Shown here in pieces: positions 36,186 to 44,844 of a DNA stretch of 62,797 nt. A model generated the notes under the pieces. That model worked only from the letters and a program-made list of their open reading frames with translations. It ran no database searches and had not been told where the DNA came from. Position numbers and translations under genes: made by a program. The stretch is from Aridibacter famidurans (lineage in GTDB: Bacteria > Acidobacteriota > Blastocatellia > Pyrinomonadales > Pyrinomonadaceae): assembly GCA_024103495.1 (NCBI GenBank), contig JAGFIQ010000148.1:1-62797 (forward strand). The letters are read 5' to 3'. Position 1 is the first letter of the stretch; each line of letters opens with the position of its first letter.

Positions 36186-36421
36186 TCAGTGACTTCGATC
36201 GATTCCGCCTCGTTGCGCCGCATTGCGAGGCTGTAGCCCCTCAACCGAACTTCGATCGGGTCGCCGAAGGGGGCGGACTTGACCACTCTTATCCACACGC
36301 CCGGGACGATTCCCATCTCCATCAGCCTTTTCGGCACGGGGCCGCTGCCTGAAACCCTAAGCACTTTGGCTTTGGTTCCGGCAGCGACATCGGCCAGTGT
36401 CAGGACCTTAATCTTTTCCAT
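36182..36421 (-). CDS. feoA: Ferrous iron transport protein A
   Basis: A 79-residue SH3-like cytosolic protein that works with FeoB. Signature elements: TLADVAAGTKAKVLRVSG, PKRLMEMGIVPGVWIRVV and DPIEVRLRGYSLAMRRNEA, which match FeoA throughout. It overlaps feoB by 4 bp downstream and the NTF2-like gene by 14 bp upstream, giving a three-gene coupled unit. Confidence 0.93.
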   Translation of the reverse strand: MEKIKVLTLADVAAGTKAKVLRVSGSGPVPKRLMEMGIVPGVWIRVVKSAPFGDPIEVRLRGYSLAMRRNEAESIEVTE

Positions 36422-36863
36422 CCGTGTTCCTGGGTTTCAGATCCCAAAGCACGTTCACTATCAGCCACTTGCCGTTGTACTTCGCAAGGTGCATGTAATC
36501 CACCCAATCTCTCATTTCGAGACGGACGGTCGCTGTCTCCCTAAATATGTCGAGGATCTTCACATCCTTCTTCTGTTCGGCCTTCGGGGTGCTTTTCCCG
36601 TAGCCGGTCCTCGCCATCTGTACAAGGCCCAAAGAAGTGAGTTCTCCAACGCGGTTCCTTCCCTCGCCCGCGGGCTCGATCCTTCTCTTCGCAAGCTCCG
36701 GCAGAAGCGCGCTTTCCATCTTCGCCGCGTCACCCTCGTACCATCCTTCGGCATAATTCAGGACCGTTCGCGTGATCTCCTGCTCGGTTTCAGACTGCTG
36801 GGCGGACACTGCGACAGAAAGGACAAGAACAAGAGCGACCGTCAGAAATGAATGTATCTTCAC
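36408..36863 (-). CDS. Secreted NTF2-like (putative lumazine-binding type) protein
   Basis: About 151 residues from a GTG at 36863, chosen because GGAGG lies 8 nt upstream and a signal peptide follows directly (IHSFLTVALVLVLSVAVSAQ). The mature part has the NTF2-like/SnoaL fold pattern of the putative lumazine-binding family: IEQEITRTVLNYAEGWYEGD-like first helix, TATVRLEMRDWVDYMHLAKY and the closing strand GKWLIVNVLWDLKP. These folds bind small molecules or act as adaptors. It overlaps feoA by 14 bp and so is probably co-expressed with iron uptake, but a role in iron handling is only inferred. Confidence 0.75.
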   Translation of the reverse strand: MKIHSFLTVALVLVLSVAVSAQQSETEQEITRTVLNYAEGWYEGDAAKMESALLPELAKRRIEPAGEGRNRVGELTSLGLVQMARTGYGKSTPKAEQKKDVKILDIFRETATVRLEMRDWVDYMHLAKYNGKWLIVNVLWDLKPRNTDGKD

Positions 36864-36904
36864 AAGTAAAACCTCCGTATGAAACACGGGGATGATACCT
36901 TAGG

Positions 36905-36925
36905 TGAAAGTTGAATTCAATTTCA
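36905..36925. promoter_or_regulatory. Inverted repeat upstream of the feo operon
   Basis: A TTGAATTCAA core palindrome flanked by TGAAA and TTTCA arms lies about 45 bp before the first gene of the feo unit. It is in the position expected for an iron-responsive (Fur- or DtxR-type) operator but does not match either consensus well. Confidence 0.3.
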
Positions 36926-37000
36926 TTAAGCGGGGACAGAGGCGGGTTAGCGCGCTTTCCGTGCTGTCTTAAGGTTCCTGGTAGCGCAAGGATCTGTGAA

Positions 37001-38560
37001 TCAGGGTGAGGATCGGTCCAGGCCGTTCGTTATTTTGAGCAGATCCGCCCGGTAAGGCCCGGCTTCGAGCCTGAGCGGTAGCCGTCTTCCGTCGGCGCTT
37101 AGCCAGACCCGTATGTTAAGCGCGTCGATACCGGGATCGCCTGTCCGAATCGAGATCACGTTCGCCTGCCACTTTTTCCCCGATACGTCGATCTGCTCAA
37201 GTACAGAAGGACGAAGCGTGATCACCTTTGCGTCGGTCCCGGCGAAGAGCGCGACCCGCGTGTCGTTCGAAGGATTGGGCGCTCCGATCGGAGGCCGAAG
37301 ATTAAACGCACGGATGGCATACGCAAGCGTTAGGACGTTGTGCGTGCCGATGGGGATCTGAACCGGAAGCCCGGCCTGAACGGTCGCAGTTCCCTGCGTC
37401 TGATCGAAAAGCGTTTGCTGTGAGTACTCCGAAAGCCCGCCCGTAAAGCCCAGCGTCGTTGCGAACGGCACAAGCGTATCCGGATCGACCCAGGCCTCGA
37501 TGCGGTCCGTCGCTCCGAACAGGTCGTTTGCAGGCAATGTCTCCGTGACTTGCGCAACAAGACGAAGGCTGTCGACACCCAGGTATTGCTTCCGCTCTGA
37601 AGCGCTCAATGTCAGCTTGGCAAAGGGACTACCCTGCCTTGTCACCTGGTAGTCGAGCCTTTCTCCGAGCCTGAACGGAAGGTCCGGCGAAAGCGGCTGA
37701 TTATCGACGTAGGGCCTGGGCGTCGGAACCGGCGTCGGGGTAGCGATCGGTGTTGGAGTGGGCGTGGGCGTCGCTGTCGGATCTGGAACGGGCGTCAGGT
37801 CCTGGATTCCGGCAAGGCGCGCCTCGAAATCACCGACCTCGGTCCTGAACCGTACCAGTACGGGGATCTTCCGGTCATCGGAGGTGAAGTTGACCCTGAA
37901 CTCCTTGATCTTCTGCTCGGCAAGGAACGAGCTCTGGACCGAAGAAACCTGCGTCCCGAAATCGCCGGCCTCAGTAGAAACCTCCTCCTGCCCCGAGACA
38001 ACAAAGTCGAAATTGTGTAGGCGTTCATTCTCAAGCACGCTGAACGAACCGGTCCCGCCGAGAGCCCTGACCCGGTAGATCATTGAGAGCAGGTCGAACG
38101 CCGAAGACGGCTGCTGAAGGTAACTGCGCGTCGTTTCCCTGGGAAAAGGCCCCGTGTTAACGAGTTCCTTTATCAGAAGAGGATATCCGGTCTCGGGCGC
38201 TATGAATGTGGTCCGCGCTTCGTCCCACGTAAAGAATGCCGCACTCACAAGGTCGACAGATTTTAGCTTGGCCGAAAGTTCTACCGCGTCCCTTCCTTCA
38301 AGCGAGCCTCTCGACACAACGTGGATCTCCGCGTACCCGGCAATATCAAAGTTGTTGAAAGAGATAGAGTACGTGAGTTTTTCTCCCACCTTAGGCTCCG
38401 CATCCGACTGGAACCCGCTCACCGGCGAACGGTCGGGTACGAGAGCCGCCAGTAGAAATCCCGCTGCCGCAAGCAGGAAGGCAAAGCGGAACACGGCCGC
38501 GTGGAAGGCCGTTGCAGTTCGTTTGTGTCCGGAAAAAGGAAACTTAGGGAAAAAACTCAT
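37001..38560 (-). CDS. Protein with two DUF3108 domains and a Pro/Thr linker
   Basis: A 519-residue exported or membrane-anchored protein. A hydrophobic segment (about 22-43) is followed by a DUF3108 domain (about 55-250, starting PKVGEKLTYSISFNNFDIAG). Then comes a low-complexity linker of alternating Pro and Thr (about 255-290) and a second DUF3108-like domain (about 300-519, starting FRLGERLDYQVTRQG). DUF3108 proteins are beta-rich envelope proteins of unknown function. The ATG overlaps the pyrF stop by 4 bp, so it is coupled to pyrF with no evident functional link. Confidence 0.85.
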   Translation of the reverse strand: MSFFPKFPFSGHKRTATAFHAAVFRFAFLLAAAGFLLAALVPDRSPVSGFQSDAEPKVGEKLTYSISFNNFDIAGYAEIHVVSRGSLEGRDAVELSAKLKSVDLVSAAFFTWDEARTTFIAPETGYPLLIKELVNTGPFPRETTRSYLQQPSSAFDLLSMIYRVRALGGTGSFSVLENERLHNFDFVVSGQEEVSTEAGDFGTQVSSVQSSFLAEQKIKEFRVNFTSDDRKIPVLVRFRTEVGDFEARLAGIQDLTPVPDPTATPTPTPTPIATPTPVPTPRPYVDNQPLSPDLPFRLGERLDYQVTRQGSPFAKLTLSASERKQYLGVDSLRLVAQVTETLPANDLFGATDRIEAWVDPDTLVPFATTLGFTGGLSEYSQQTLFDQTQGTATVQAGLPVQIPIGTHNVLTLAYAIRAFNLRPPIGAPNPSNDTRVALFAGTDAKVITLRPSVLEQIDVSGKKWQANVISIRTGDPGIDALNIRVWLSADGRRLPLRLEAGPYRADLLKITNGLDRSSP

Positions 38561-39318
38561 CTGAGGTCCGTAGGCCCGGCGGCTTCTGTCATCTCCTTTA
38601 CGATCTGACGCGCCGCTTCGACTCTGTCATTGGCGCCCATTATCGGCCGTCCGACAACAAGGTAATCCGAGCCCGCGTTTGCGGCTTGAGCCGGGGTCAT
38701 TACACGCCTCTGGTCGTCGTGAGTTGCGTTCGATGGCCTGATCCCGGGAGTTACGATCTCGAATCCAGGAACGCGGATGGAATCGCGGATCATACGGGCT
38801 TCGAATGGTGACGCCACAACACCGTGCAATCCACATTTTGCAGTAAGTTCGCTCAATTGCAAAACCCTCTCTTCGACCGTCCGGCCGATACCGGTCTCGT
38901 CGAGAGTCTGCTGACTCGAACTCGTCAGAACCGTTACAGCTACGATCTTCGGCATTCTCAGCGATTCCCTTTCGCAAACCTCGCTTGCGGATCCGATGGC
39001 CGCTTTCATCATCTCGCTACCGCCCGAAGCGTGGACATTGAACATCCAGACTCCCATTCTCGCGGCTTCCCTGGCCGCGCCCGCAACCGTATTCGGGATG
39101 TCGTGGTATTTCACGTCCAAGAAGATGTTCGAGCCGGATCCCGCGAGGCGTTTGACGAGTGATGCCCCTTCAGAAGTGAACAGTTGCAGTCCCACCTTGA
39201 AAGCGCCGACCTCGCCGCGCAGTCCGGTAACAGCCTCGAGCGCTTCGTCCGCAGTCGAGACATCGAGCGCCACGATCAGGCGGCGCTTCTGTTTATCGTT
39301 CAGATCACTGTTCTCCAT
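38557..39318 (-). CDS. pyrF: Orotidine 5'-phosphate decarboxylase
   Basis: A 253-residue TIM-barrel enzyme for the last step of UMP synthesis, in the cytosol. Opening strand IVALDVSTADEAL, the catalytic tetrad motif DVKYHDIPNTV (about 76-86), the late strand FEIVTPGIRP and phosphate-binding SDYLVVGRPI are all present. The length is normal for bacterial PyrF. It overlaps the following DUF3108 gene by 4 bp and lies downstream of a terminator, so it likely has its own promoter in the short gap near 39320-39340. Confidence 0.96.
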   Translation of the reverse strand: MENSDLNDKQKRRLIVALDVSTADEALEAVTGLRGEVGAFKVGLQLFTSEGASLVKRLAGSGSNIFLDVKYHDIPNTVAGAAREAARMGVWMFNVHASGGSEMMKAAIGSASEVCERESLRMPKIVAVTVLTSSSQQTLDETGIGRTVEERVLQLSELTAKCGLHGVVASPFEARMIRDSIRVPGFEIVTPGIRPSNATHDDQRRVMTPAQAANAGSDYLVVGRPIMGANDRVEAARQIVKEMTEAAGPTDLR

Positions 39319-39340
39319 CGTCCTCCTTTGTGATTATAGG

Positions 39341-39368
39341 AAAAAGAAAACCGGCGTCGGGCGCCGGT
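39341..39368 (-). terminator. Rho-independent terminator after the Zn-ribbon gene
   Basis: On the minus strand the stem ACCGGCG/CGCCGGT with a 5-nt loop is followed by TTTTCTTTTT. It lies 8 bp after the stop of the 95-residue gene and separates it from pyrF. Confidence 0.8.
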
Positions 39369-39375
39369 CCGTGGG

Positions 39376-39663
39376 TCAGTCGAATTCTAGCGGATTCTTG
39401 AAAGGCTCGTCCGAGTCCTTATCGGCCTTCTCGAAGGCCTCCTTGAACTTCTCGTCAAGTAGCCGGCGGCGATCCTTTTGAGCCTCCTGCTCTTGTTCGA
39501 AGAGCTTTTCCCTGAGCTCTTTCTGTTTGTCCATCTGCTGCCGAAGGTCCTCGAAACTGCCTGCGGCCTTCTTCTTCTCGGTATGAGAGATCATAGATCC
39601 CGTCTGACCGTCTATCAAGAGTTCGGCCTCACAACACGGGCAGATGATCGTTATCTTGTCCAT
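39376..39663 (-). CDS. Small CxxC, charged helical protein
   Basis: A 95-residue protein with an N-terminal zinc-ribbon-like knuckle (ITIICPCCEAELLID) followed by a highly charged Glu/Lys/Asp-rich helix with coiled-coil character (about 30-80). Only one Cys pair is present, so any metal site would need dimerisation. No family is recognised. It starts 19 bp after the lipoprotein gene and is closed by its own terminator; the two form a small transcription unit. Confidence 0.7.
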   Translation of the reverse strand: MDKITIICPCCEAELLIDGQTGSMISHTEKKKAAGSFEDLRQQMDKQKELREKLFEQEQEAQKDRRRLLDEKFKEAFEKADKDSDEPFKNPLEFD

Positions 39664-39682
39664 AAAAGGCGACTTGCGCTTT

Positions 39683-40249
39683 TTATCTCCCGCTCTTCTT
39701 CGCGGGATCCTTTTGAGGTTCGTTGGGATCCACCGGAATCACGAATCCTGCCGCATCCAGAAGCGCCCTGGCGGAGGCTGTCCTGAAATTTCCGATCTTG
39801 TCTTCGGTTACTTCAACTACTTTTCCGCTCTTCAAGTAGATCTTGATCGAAATCTCTTTCGGCTTGAATGTGGTCTTCACAACCTTGTCGAGGTACTTGT
39901 TTTTCAGGAAGGTCCTGGTTTCGACAACGTGCCCCTGCTTGTTCATCAAGGTTGCCATTTCCGAATCATCCGGCAAATTCTGCTTTCGCGCGACGGTGTC
40001 GATCTTGTTCGTGTCGATCACCGTCACTTTCGAATTGTCGAGGGTCGTATTCTTGTCGATATTCTCGACCCCGTTGTAGGGGACAAGTCGGCGGTTTCCG
40101 ACGGTGTTGTAAGGATTGCCGTTGGCGTCCTCCTTGGGGACCATCGCCTGATCCGTGTTTTCGGGTTCTGAAGCCGAGCTGCACGCCGACCAGCCGGCGA
40201 TCGAGGCGGCCGTGAAGATTAGTAAAAGTAGCCTTAATGCGTTGGACAT
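39683..40249 (-). CDS. Putative lipoprotein
   Basis: About 188 residues from the ATG at 40249, chosen because a hydrophobic signal follows at once (NALRLLLLIFTAASIAGWSAC). The Cys near residue 22 gives an imperfect lipobox (WSAC). The mature part is mixed alpha/beta, with segments KVTVIDTNKIDTVARKQ, MNKQGHVVETRTFLKNKYLD and a C-terminal helix TASARALLDAAGF. No known family is recognised. It leads the two-gene unit with the small CxxC protein. Confidence 0.65.
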   Translation of the reverse strand: MSNALRLLLLIFTAASIAGWSACSSASEPENTDQAMVPKEDANGNPYNTVGNRRLVPYNGVENIDKNTTLDNSKVTVIDTNKIDTVARKQNLPDDSEMATLMNKQGHVVETRTFLKNKYLDKVVKTTFKPKEISIKIYLKSGKVVEVTEDKIGNFRTASARALLDAAGFVIPVDPNEPQKDPAKKSGR

Positions 40250-40985
40250 GTTGCCGTTAATTCCTGACAAGCTTGATTCGTATGCCGAACGCCGATCTGC
40301 GGTTCGGCTGACCATCGGGGAAGATAACATTTATCCTGCCGTCGTTCAAAAACCGAGACCGAGATATGAAGAAGGCGGTTTAAGCTACATCTATATTTGT
40401 GACTGCACTTTTCTGCAAAGGCCCCAAGGCTCCGCGTGATCAGGCACCGGTCTTCCCCCACACGCCTCCTCAAAACCTTGATGCCCGGTCCAAAAGCCCT
40501 TTGGTTCTGCTCCAATCGAATCCTTCTGGCTGTAGTCTCCGGGATTCGTCCTGTGCCGTTACGGCCGGTTGACGGTTAGGCGCTTTCCTAACCTCGATCG
40601 GGCACCAACGACAGCAGGTCCTTAAAGTCAGGCTTCTGGAAATCCGTCCCGTTTCGAAGTTTGGTCAACACCAAAGGCAATTGAAAAAGGTGATTGCAGA
40701 GCTTCCTCTAGTACGGAAACTCAGGATCGCTATATAGCGATGGCTTCGCCGATTCTCCGGGAACGTGATGAAACCGATAGCTGCTGATGGATCGATCCGT
40801 CAGTAGGGTGTCGTTGAAGCCGCCCCGGGAGCGGCACGCCAGGCGATCCGGCAATGCTTTTAACATCAGCTATTTTTCCCGCGCTGGCTTTATTGGCCGG
40901 TGCCCGGACACGGGAAGCCAGATTAAAGGTGCTTCCACCGTCGACCGGAAGTCGAAGCGACGGGACCAACTTGAGGACTACCGAC
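40250..40985. other. Long intergenic region, no clear gene
   Basis: About 736 bp between divergently oriented genes. Open frames here are short and lack ribosome sites. The one distinct structure is a 16-bp perfect palindrome, ATCGCTATATAGCGAT, at 40726-40741. The long upstream frame of the next gene (from 40854) reads through this region but lacks a start signal. Confidence 0.4.
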
Positions 40986-42377
40986 ATGTTAAACCAATTC
41001 AAGAAAATAACGACATTTGCGATGGCCGCAACCCTCATTATTGCGGGATTAGCGCCCGCGGACCTGGCCCAGACAAATAGTCAGAGCGGAAAGAGTTCGT
41101 CGAAGCTCCTGGAGGCGCCTTCGCTTACAGCAAGGACGAATGGAGCGAAAGCAGGACAAGACATCTCGTTTGAAGGGTCGAACTTCGCCGAATACGAACC
41201 GATCGATATCGTGGTCGAAAGCGTTTCGGCAGATGCGACAGTTTCCGGCTCGGTCGATCTTTTGGCCGCGAATTCGGACGGACAAGGCAGATTCTCCTTT
41301 GAATGGAACGTTCCCTTCGAAGGCAGGTTCAGGGTCACGGCAAAAGGAGGCAATTCAGGCCTCGAAGCAAGCAGCATCGTCCACGGGAACGGCTCTACGC
41401 CCGACCCTGTTCTTCTTTACGGACACAAGTCGTGCAAGGAAGTGAACAAGCTCAATAACACTTTTCCCACGATCACATCGGACTGGGGCTTCAAACTCAA
41501 CTTCTGGACACCGGAAGGAACGTTTCCGATCGTGAACGACAATAGTCCGAACACAGTTCTGACCGGCGGGGCGCCAGCCGAGCCTTCGAACAGCGTAACA
41601 ACCGACATCTGGAACTACGGCAAGAAACTCGCGTGGACCTCGACGCGGCCGATCGACGCCGTGATCGTTACCAAGTATTACAACGGTCATCGGTATTCGA
41701 ATGTGTATGTCTACGATCCCGAATCGATGGGCGACGAAGGTCCCCTCGAAGCGCCGTACGATCAGAAGATCTACACCGTCGAGTTCTGCTACAGGCCGAG
41801 AGCGAAAGTCATCGTCGTAAAACACGCGACGCCTCCGAGTTCTTTCCCGTTCGGATTCTCGACCACGGGACTCGGCACACCGACATTCAACCTGGTTGAC
41901 GACGACATTAATTCCGATCCGAGCGTGGTCTTCGTCACGAACGCGGGTATCAAGACGGTCACGGAAATCTCTCCCGAACCGTATGTCCTGTCGTCAGTGA
42001 ACTGCGAGGTTTCGGGTCAGGGAGGTTCGACGACGAACGTTTCGCTGCCGGGTGTGACGATCGATCTGAAGTCGGGCGACACGGTGACCTGTACATTCAA
42101 CAACGATTTCCTGACCGCGAATGAAGCGATTATCGAAGGAAGGGTCGTGGATTCCGGCGGTAATCCGATCCCCGGCGTGATAGTCTCGGCGACGGATACG
42201 AACGGAACGACCCGGTCGGCAAGAACGAACGGCCTTGGTTTCTACCAGATCCGCGAGCTCGAGGCCGGTTCCGATCTTTACGTCACGGCGACGCACAAGC
42301 TGCACGTTTTCGGCTCGCAGCTTGTAGAGATCAATGGAGACGTGAGAGCGGTGAACTTCACGGCGATGCCTCGCTGA
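40986..42377 (+). CDS. Secreted protein with C-terminal CarboxypepD_reg domain (paralogue 1)
   Basis: A 463-residue exported protein. The ATG at 40986 has GAGG upstream and begins a signal peptide (QFKKITTFAMAATLIIAGLAPADLAQ). The layout is an N-terminal Ig/IPT-like beta domain (about 40-140), a Cys-containing central domain with VEFCYRPRAKVIVVKHATPP, a prealbumin-like segment ending GDTVTCTFNNDFL, and a carboxypeptidase-regulatory-like domain (IIEGRVVDSGGNPIPGVIVS) to the end. No membrane anchor is seen. It is a clear paralogue of the gene at 43304. Likely a structural or adhesive surface protein; no enzymatic motif is present. Confidence 0.78.
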   Translation: MLNQFKKITTFAMAATLIIAGLAPADLAQTNSQSGKSSSKLLEAPSLTARTNGAKAGQDISFEGSNFAEYEPIDIVVESVSADATVSGSVDLLAANSDGQGRFSFEWNVPFEGRFRVTAKGGNSGLEASSIVHGNGSTPDPVLLYGHKSCKEVNKLNNTFPTITSDWGFKLNFWTPEGTFPIVNDNSPNTVLTGGAPAEPSNSVTTDIWNYGKKLAWTSTRPIDAVIVTKYYNGHRYSNVYVYDPESMGDEGPLEAPYDQKIYTVEFCYRPRAKVIVVKHATPPSSFPFGFSTTGLGTPTFNLVDDDINSDPSVVFVTNAGIKTVTEISPEPYVLSSVNCEVSGQGGSTTNVSLPGVTIDLKSGDTVTCTFNNDFLTANEAIIEGRVVDSGGNPIPGVIVSATDTNGTTRSARTNGLGFYQIRELEAGSDLYVTATHKLHVFGSQLVEINGDVRAVNFTAMPR

Positions 42378-42409
42378 TCGTTGGTCCTGAAGACATTCGA
42401 GTCCTCGTG

Positions 42410-42447
42410 GCAGGGGCGTTTCGATCGAAACGCCCCTGCTTTTTTTT
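42410..42447 (+). terminator. Strong rho-independent terminator
   Basis: A perfect 30-nt palindrome (stem GCAGGGGCGTTTCGA and its complement) followed by eight T, 32 bp after the stop of the first paralogue. Confidence 0.92.
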
Positions 42448-43303
42448 CGGGGTTAGGATGTTTCTTTCGGTCCGACCTCCAGATCTCCCGAGCGGGTTAA
42501 CGCGGGCATTAGGTCACCGAACGCGGCGCATATATGATTCCTTGAACCCCTTCACCGCATCGAAGGCTCCCGTCCAATTAGGGCGCGGTCCCGAGGCTCC
42601 TATGCTCCTTCATCGTCAGGCATCTCTGATCAGATGGAAGAACTGTAGAAGGCACCTGAAGTTGTTTAAGGTAACACCTGAAGGTATCGGTTCTTGACTG
42701 CTTCCAGGCCCACTCCGGACTTAAAGTAAAACCTCAGAACTTATTAGACTTTTCGACGATGTTGCATATAATGAGGCCAGTCACTAAAAACTGGAAGAAC
42801 TGACTCGTTAATAGTTTGCTCTTAGCACAACGAAACCAGAAACGGGTCATTCCTAAACTCTCGATTGCATTGATTTGCTGATTTGCTGAGATTGGCGGAA
42901 GCTGGCCGGGCGATCAAAGGTCGCATCGAGATTGCAGAGGCTGATTGACAATTCCGTGGTACAAGGCAAAGCATTTGGAACGTCCAGGGCTGAACCACCC
43001 GGAACAAAATTGTTATACAACGCAATGTAATCTTGACAATCTTTAAGCCTTGCAGTAATTTACCCGCTATCTTTTAGAATCCGAGTTAAGGAATGGGCAG
43101 CGAATGAGCTGCTTATGCCCATATTGGATAGACCTGACCTTGAGCAGTCATCTCTATCGAAATGGAGGGCCGGGAAGTATTCCGGGCTTTCGAACGATTC
43201 GATTTTGATCTCAGCTCCTACATGTCGGTTAGTTCTGAAAAATCCGGAAGGCGTTCGATTTGACCTTCCGAAGCGGTAACAAGAGCTACAGAAGGAGATT
43301 AAG
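42448..43303. promoter_or_regulatory. Long leader region with promoter for the second paralogue
   Basis: No gene is seen in these 856 bp. TTGACA (43033-43038), a 17-nt spacer and TAATTT (43056-43061) form a good sigma-70 promoter. This would give an untranslated leader of about 235 nt, containing a GCCGGGAA/TTCCGGGC hairpin near 43170. The upstream part (42450-43000) shows only AT-rich sequence and no repeats I can define. Confidence 0.5.
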
Positions 43304-44677
43304 ATGATTAGAAAGTTTATGGAGGGGAGCAGAATCCTCATGGCCTTGGGACTCTTTGTGATCCTGACGGCTTCGCCGGCACTCTCCCAGATCAAGTCGG
43401 CTGCGAATTCGAAGAAAAGCCTGGCGGACTATCCCTCTCTCACTTCCCTTTCGAGCAGGGTAAGCGTCGGAGACAAGGTTAGACTCGTGGGAACACAGTT
43501 TTCTCCCAGCGAAGCAGTGACCGTTGTCATTTCTGAAATTGAGATCGACTCCGGCCTTCGCGCGCCGGTCGACAGCGCCACGGTCTATGCAAACGATCAG
43601 GGAAGCTTCGTGTTTGAATGGCCGCTTCCCGCGTCCGGGCGCTACACTTTCTCAGCCAAGGGCTCGGTTTCCAATATCGAGGTTTCGAGAATAGTGGACA
43701 GCGGAGTGGCGACACCTGATCCGGTCTTCTGGCCCGGAAACCCTGACTGCAAACTGATCAATTTCAGGGGGGATATTTTCCCGACGGTGAACTCGGACAA
43801 TGGTATCAAGTTTGACTTCGACGAACTTGGCGCAAATTCCGGAACCTATCCCTTTGTAGGAGGAACCGGCATCACGCTCACCGCCGGACAGACCCCGGAT
43901 CCCAACAACACCGTTACATTCAATACGGTAGGTAATACGATCAGCTGGAGTTCGACGAGACCCGTCAACGCCGTCATCGTCAAGGGAGGACCCGACGCAA
44001 ACGTGTATCCGTACAACGGATCGCTCGGTGATGTCGGTCCGCTTACCACTCCCGGCGGTGCTTTCGGAGTGAGCCATCTCGAGTTTTGTTACGATCCGTT
44101 CGCAACGGTCATCGTCAAGAAGCACGCGTCGCCTCCGAGCTCTTTCCAGTACGACTTCACGACAACGAACCTGCCGGTCGGTGTGTTCTCGCTCATTGAC
44201 AGCGACATCAACTCTGATCCGATGCAGATGATCCTCACGTCGCCCGGAACGTTCACCGTCACTGAGTCCAATCCGGAGCCGTACACTCTGACTTCGATAA
44301 ACTGTGTTTCGCAGAGCGGCTCATCCACGATAAATTCTCAGGCGGTTCCAACCGCGAACGTTACCATCGCGGACGGCGACACGGTCACGTGTACGTTCAA
44401 CAACGACTTCCTGACCGCTGCGGAAGCTATAATTCAGGGACGAGTATTGTCTCCTGACGGAAGGCCGCTCGGAGGAGCTGTAGTAACCGCGATCGACGGA
44501 AACGGAAACGTCAGGTCCGCGAGAACGAACATGTTCGGACGTTACGAGATCCGTGAACTTGAGGCCGGAACGGCGCTTTTGCTGGACGTCAGGCACAAGG
44601 GATTCATCTTCGGTTCCCGCTTCGTTGAGGTCAGCGGAGAGAACATGAACGTCGACTTTATCGGCATCAACCGGTAA
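43304..44677 (+). CDS. Secreted protein with C-terminal CarboxypepD_reg domain (paralogue 2)
   Basis: A 457-residue paralogue of the protein at 40986, with the same order of parts: signal peptide (about 10-29, ending ALSQ), Ig-like beta domain (VGDKVRLVGTQFSPSEAVTV), the TPDPVFWPGNPDCKLI segment, a central domain with LEFCYDPFATVIVKKHASPP, the GDTVTCTFNNDFLTAAEAII junction and the C-terminal SPDGRPLGGAVVTAIDGNGN domain. Conserved Cys pairs suggest periplasmic or extracellular disulfides. AGGAG lies 6 nt before the ATG. It is expressed from its own promoter. Function unknown, probably surface-exposed. Confidence 0.8.
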   Translation: MIRKFMEGSRILMALGLFVILTASPALSQIKSAANSKKSLADYPSLTSLSSRVSVGDKVRLVGTQFSPSEAVTVVISEIEIDSGLRAPVDSATVYANDQGSFVFEWPLPASGRYTFSAKGSVSNIEVSRIVDSGVATPDPVFWPGNPDCKLINFRGDIFPTVNSDNGIKFDFDELGANSGTYPFVGGTGITLTAGQTPDPNNTVTFNTVGNTISWSSTRPVNAVIVKGGPDANVYPYNGSLGDVGPLTTPGGAFGVSHLEFCYDPFATVIVKKHASPPSSFQYDFTTTNLPVGVFSLIDSDINSDPMQMILTSPGTFTVTESNPEPYTLTSINCVSQSGSSTINSQAVPTANVTIADGDTVTCTFNNDFLTAAEAIIQGRVLSPDGRPLGGAVVTAIDGNGNVRSARTNMFGRYEIRELEAGTALLLDVRHKGFIFGSRFVEVSGENMNVDFIGINR

Positions 44678-44697
44678 CGACGGATATCGATAAGGCA

Positions 44698-44730
44698 GGG
44701 TACGGGATGTTGGTCCCGTGCCCTTTTTTT
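44698..44730 (+). terminator. Rho-independent terminator
   Basis: GGGTACGGGA pairs with TCCCGTGCCC (one G-T pair) across a 6-nt loop, followed by seven T. It ends the second paralogue's transcript. Confidence 0.88.
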
Positions 44731-44790
44731 ATTCGGGTCCCAAGATCAGGAGAACCGAAGCTACCGGCACGAACCCAAGATGCCGGAAGA

Positions 44791-44824
44791 AAGTAAAAGG
44801 GCAGGCCCTGATGAGCCTGCCCTT
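44791..44824 (-). terminator. Terminator of glnA
   Basis: On the minus strand the stem AAGGGCAGGC/GCCTGCCCTT with an 8-nt loop is followed by a short TTTTAC tract, 20 bp after the glnA stop. Confidence 0.7.
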
Positions 44825-44844
44825 GCCCGCGAGTTCCGCCGCGG

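Noticed and set aside
40726..40741. 16-bp palindrome as a defined operator
   Set aside because: It lies about 245 bp from the next start with no promoter or regulator to connect it.
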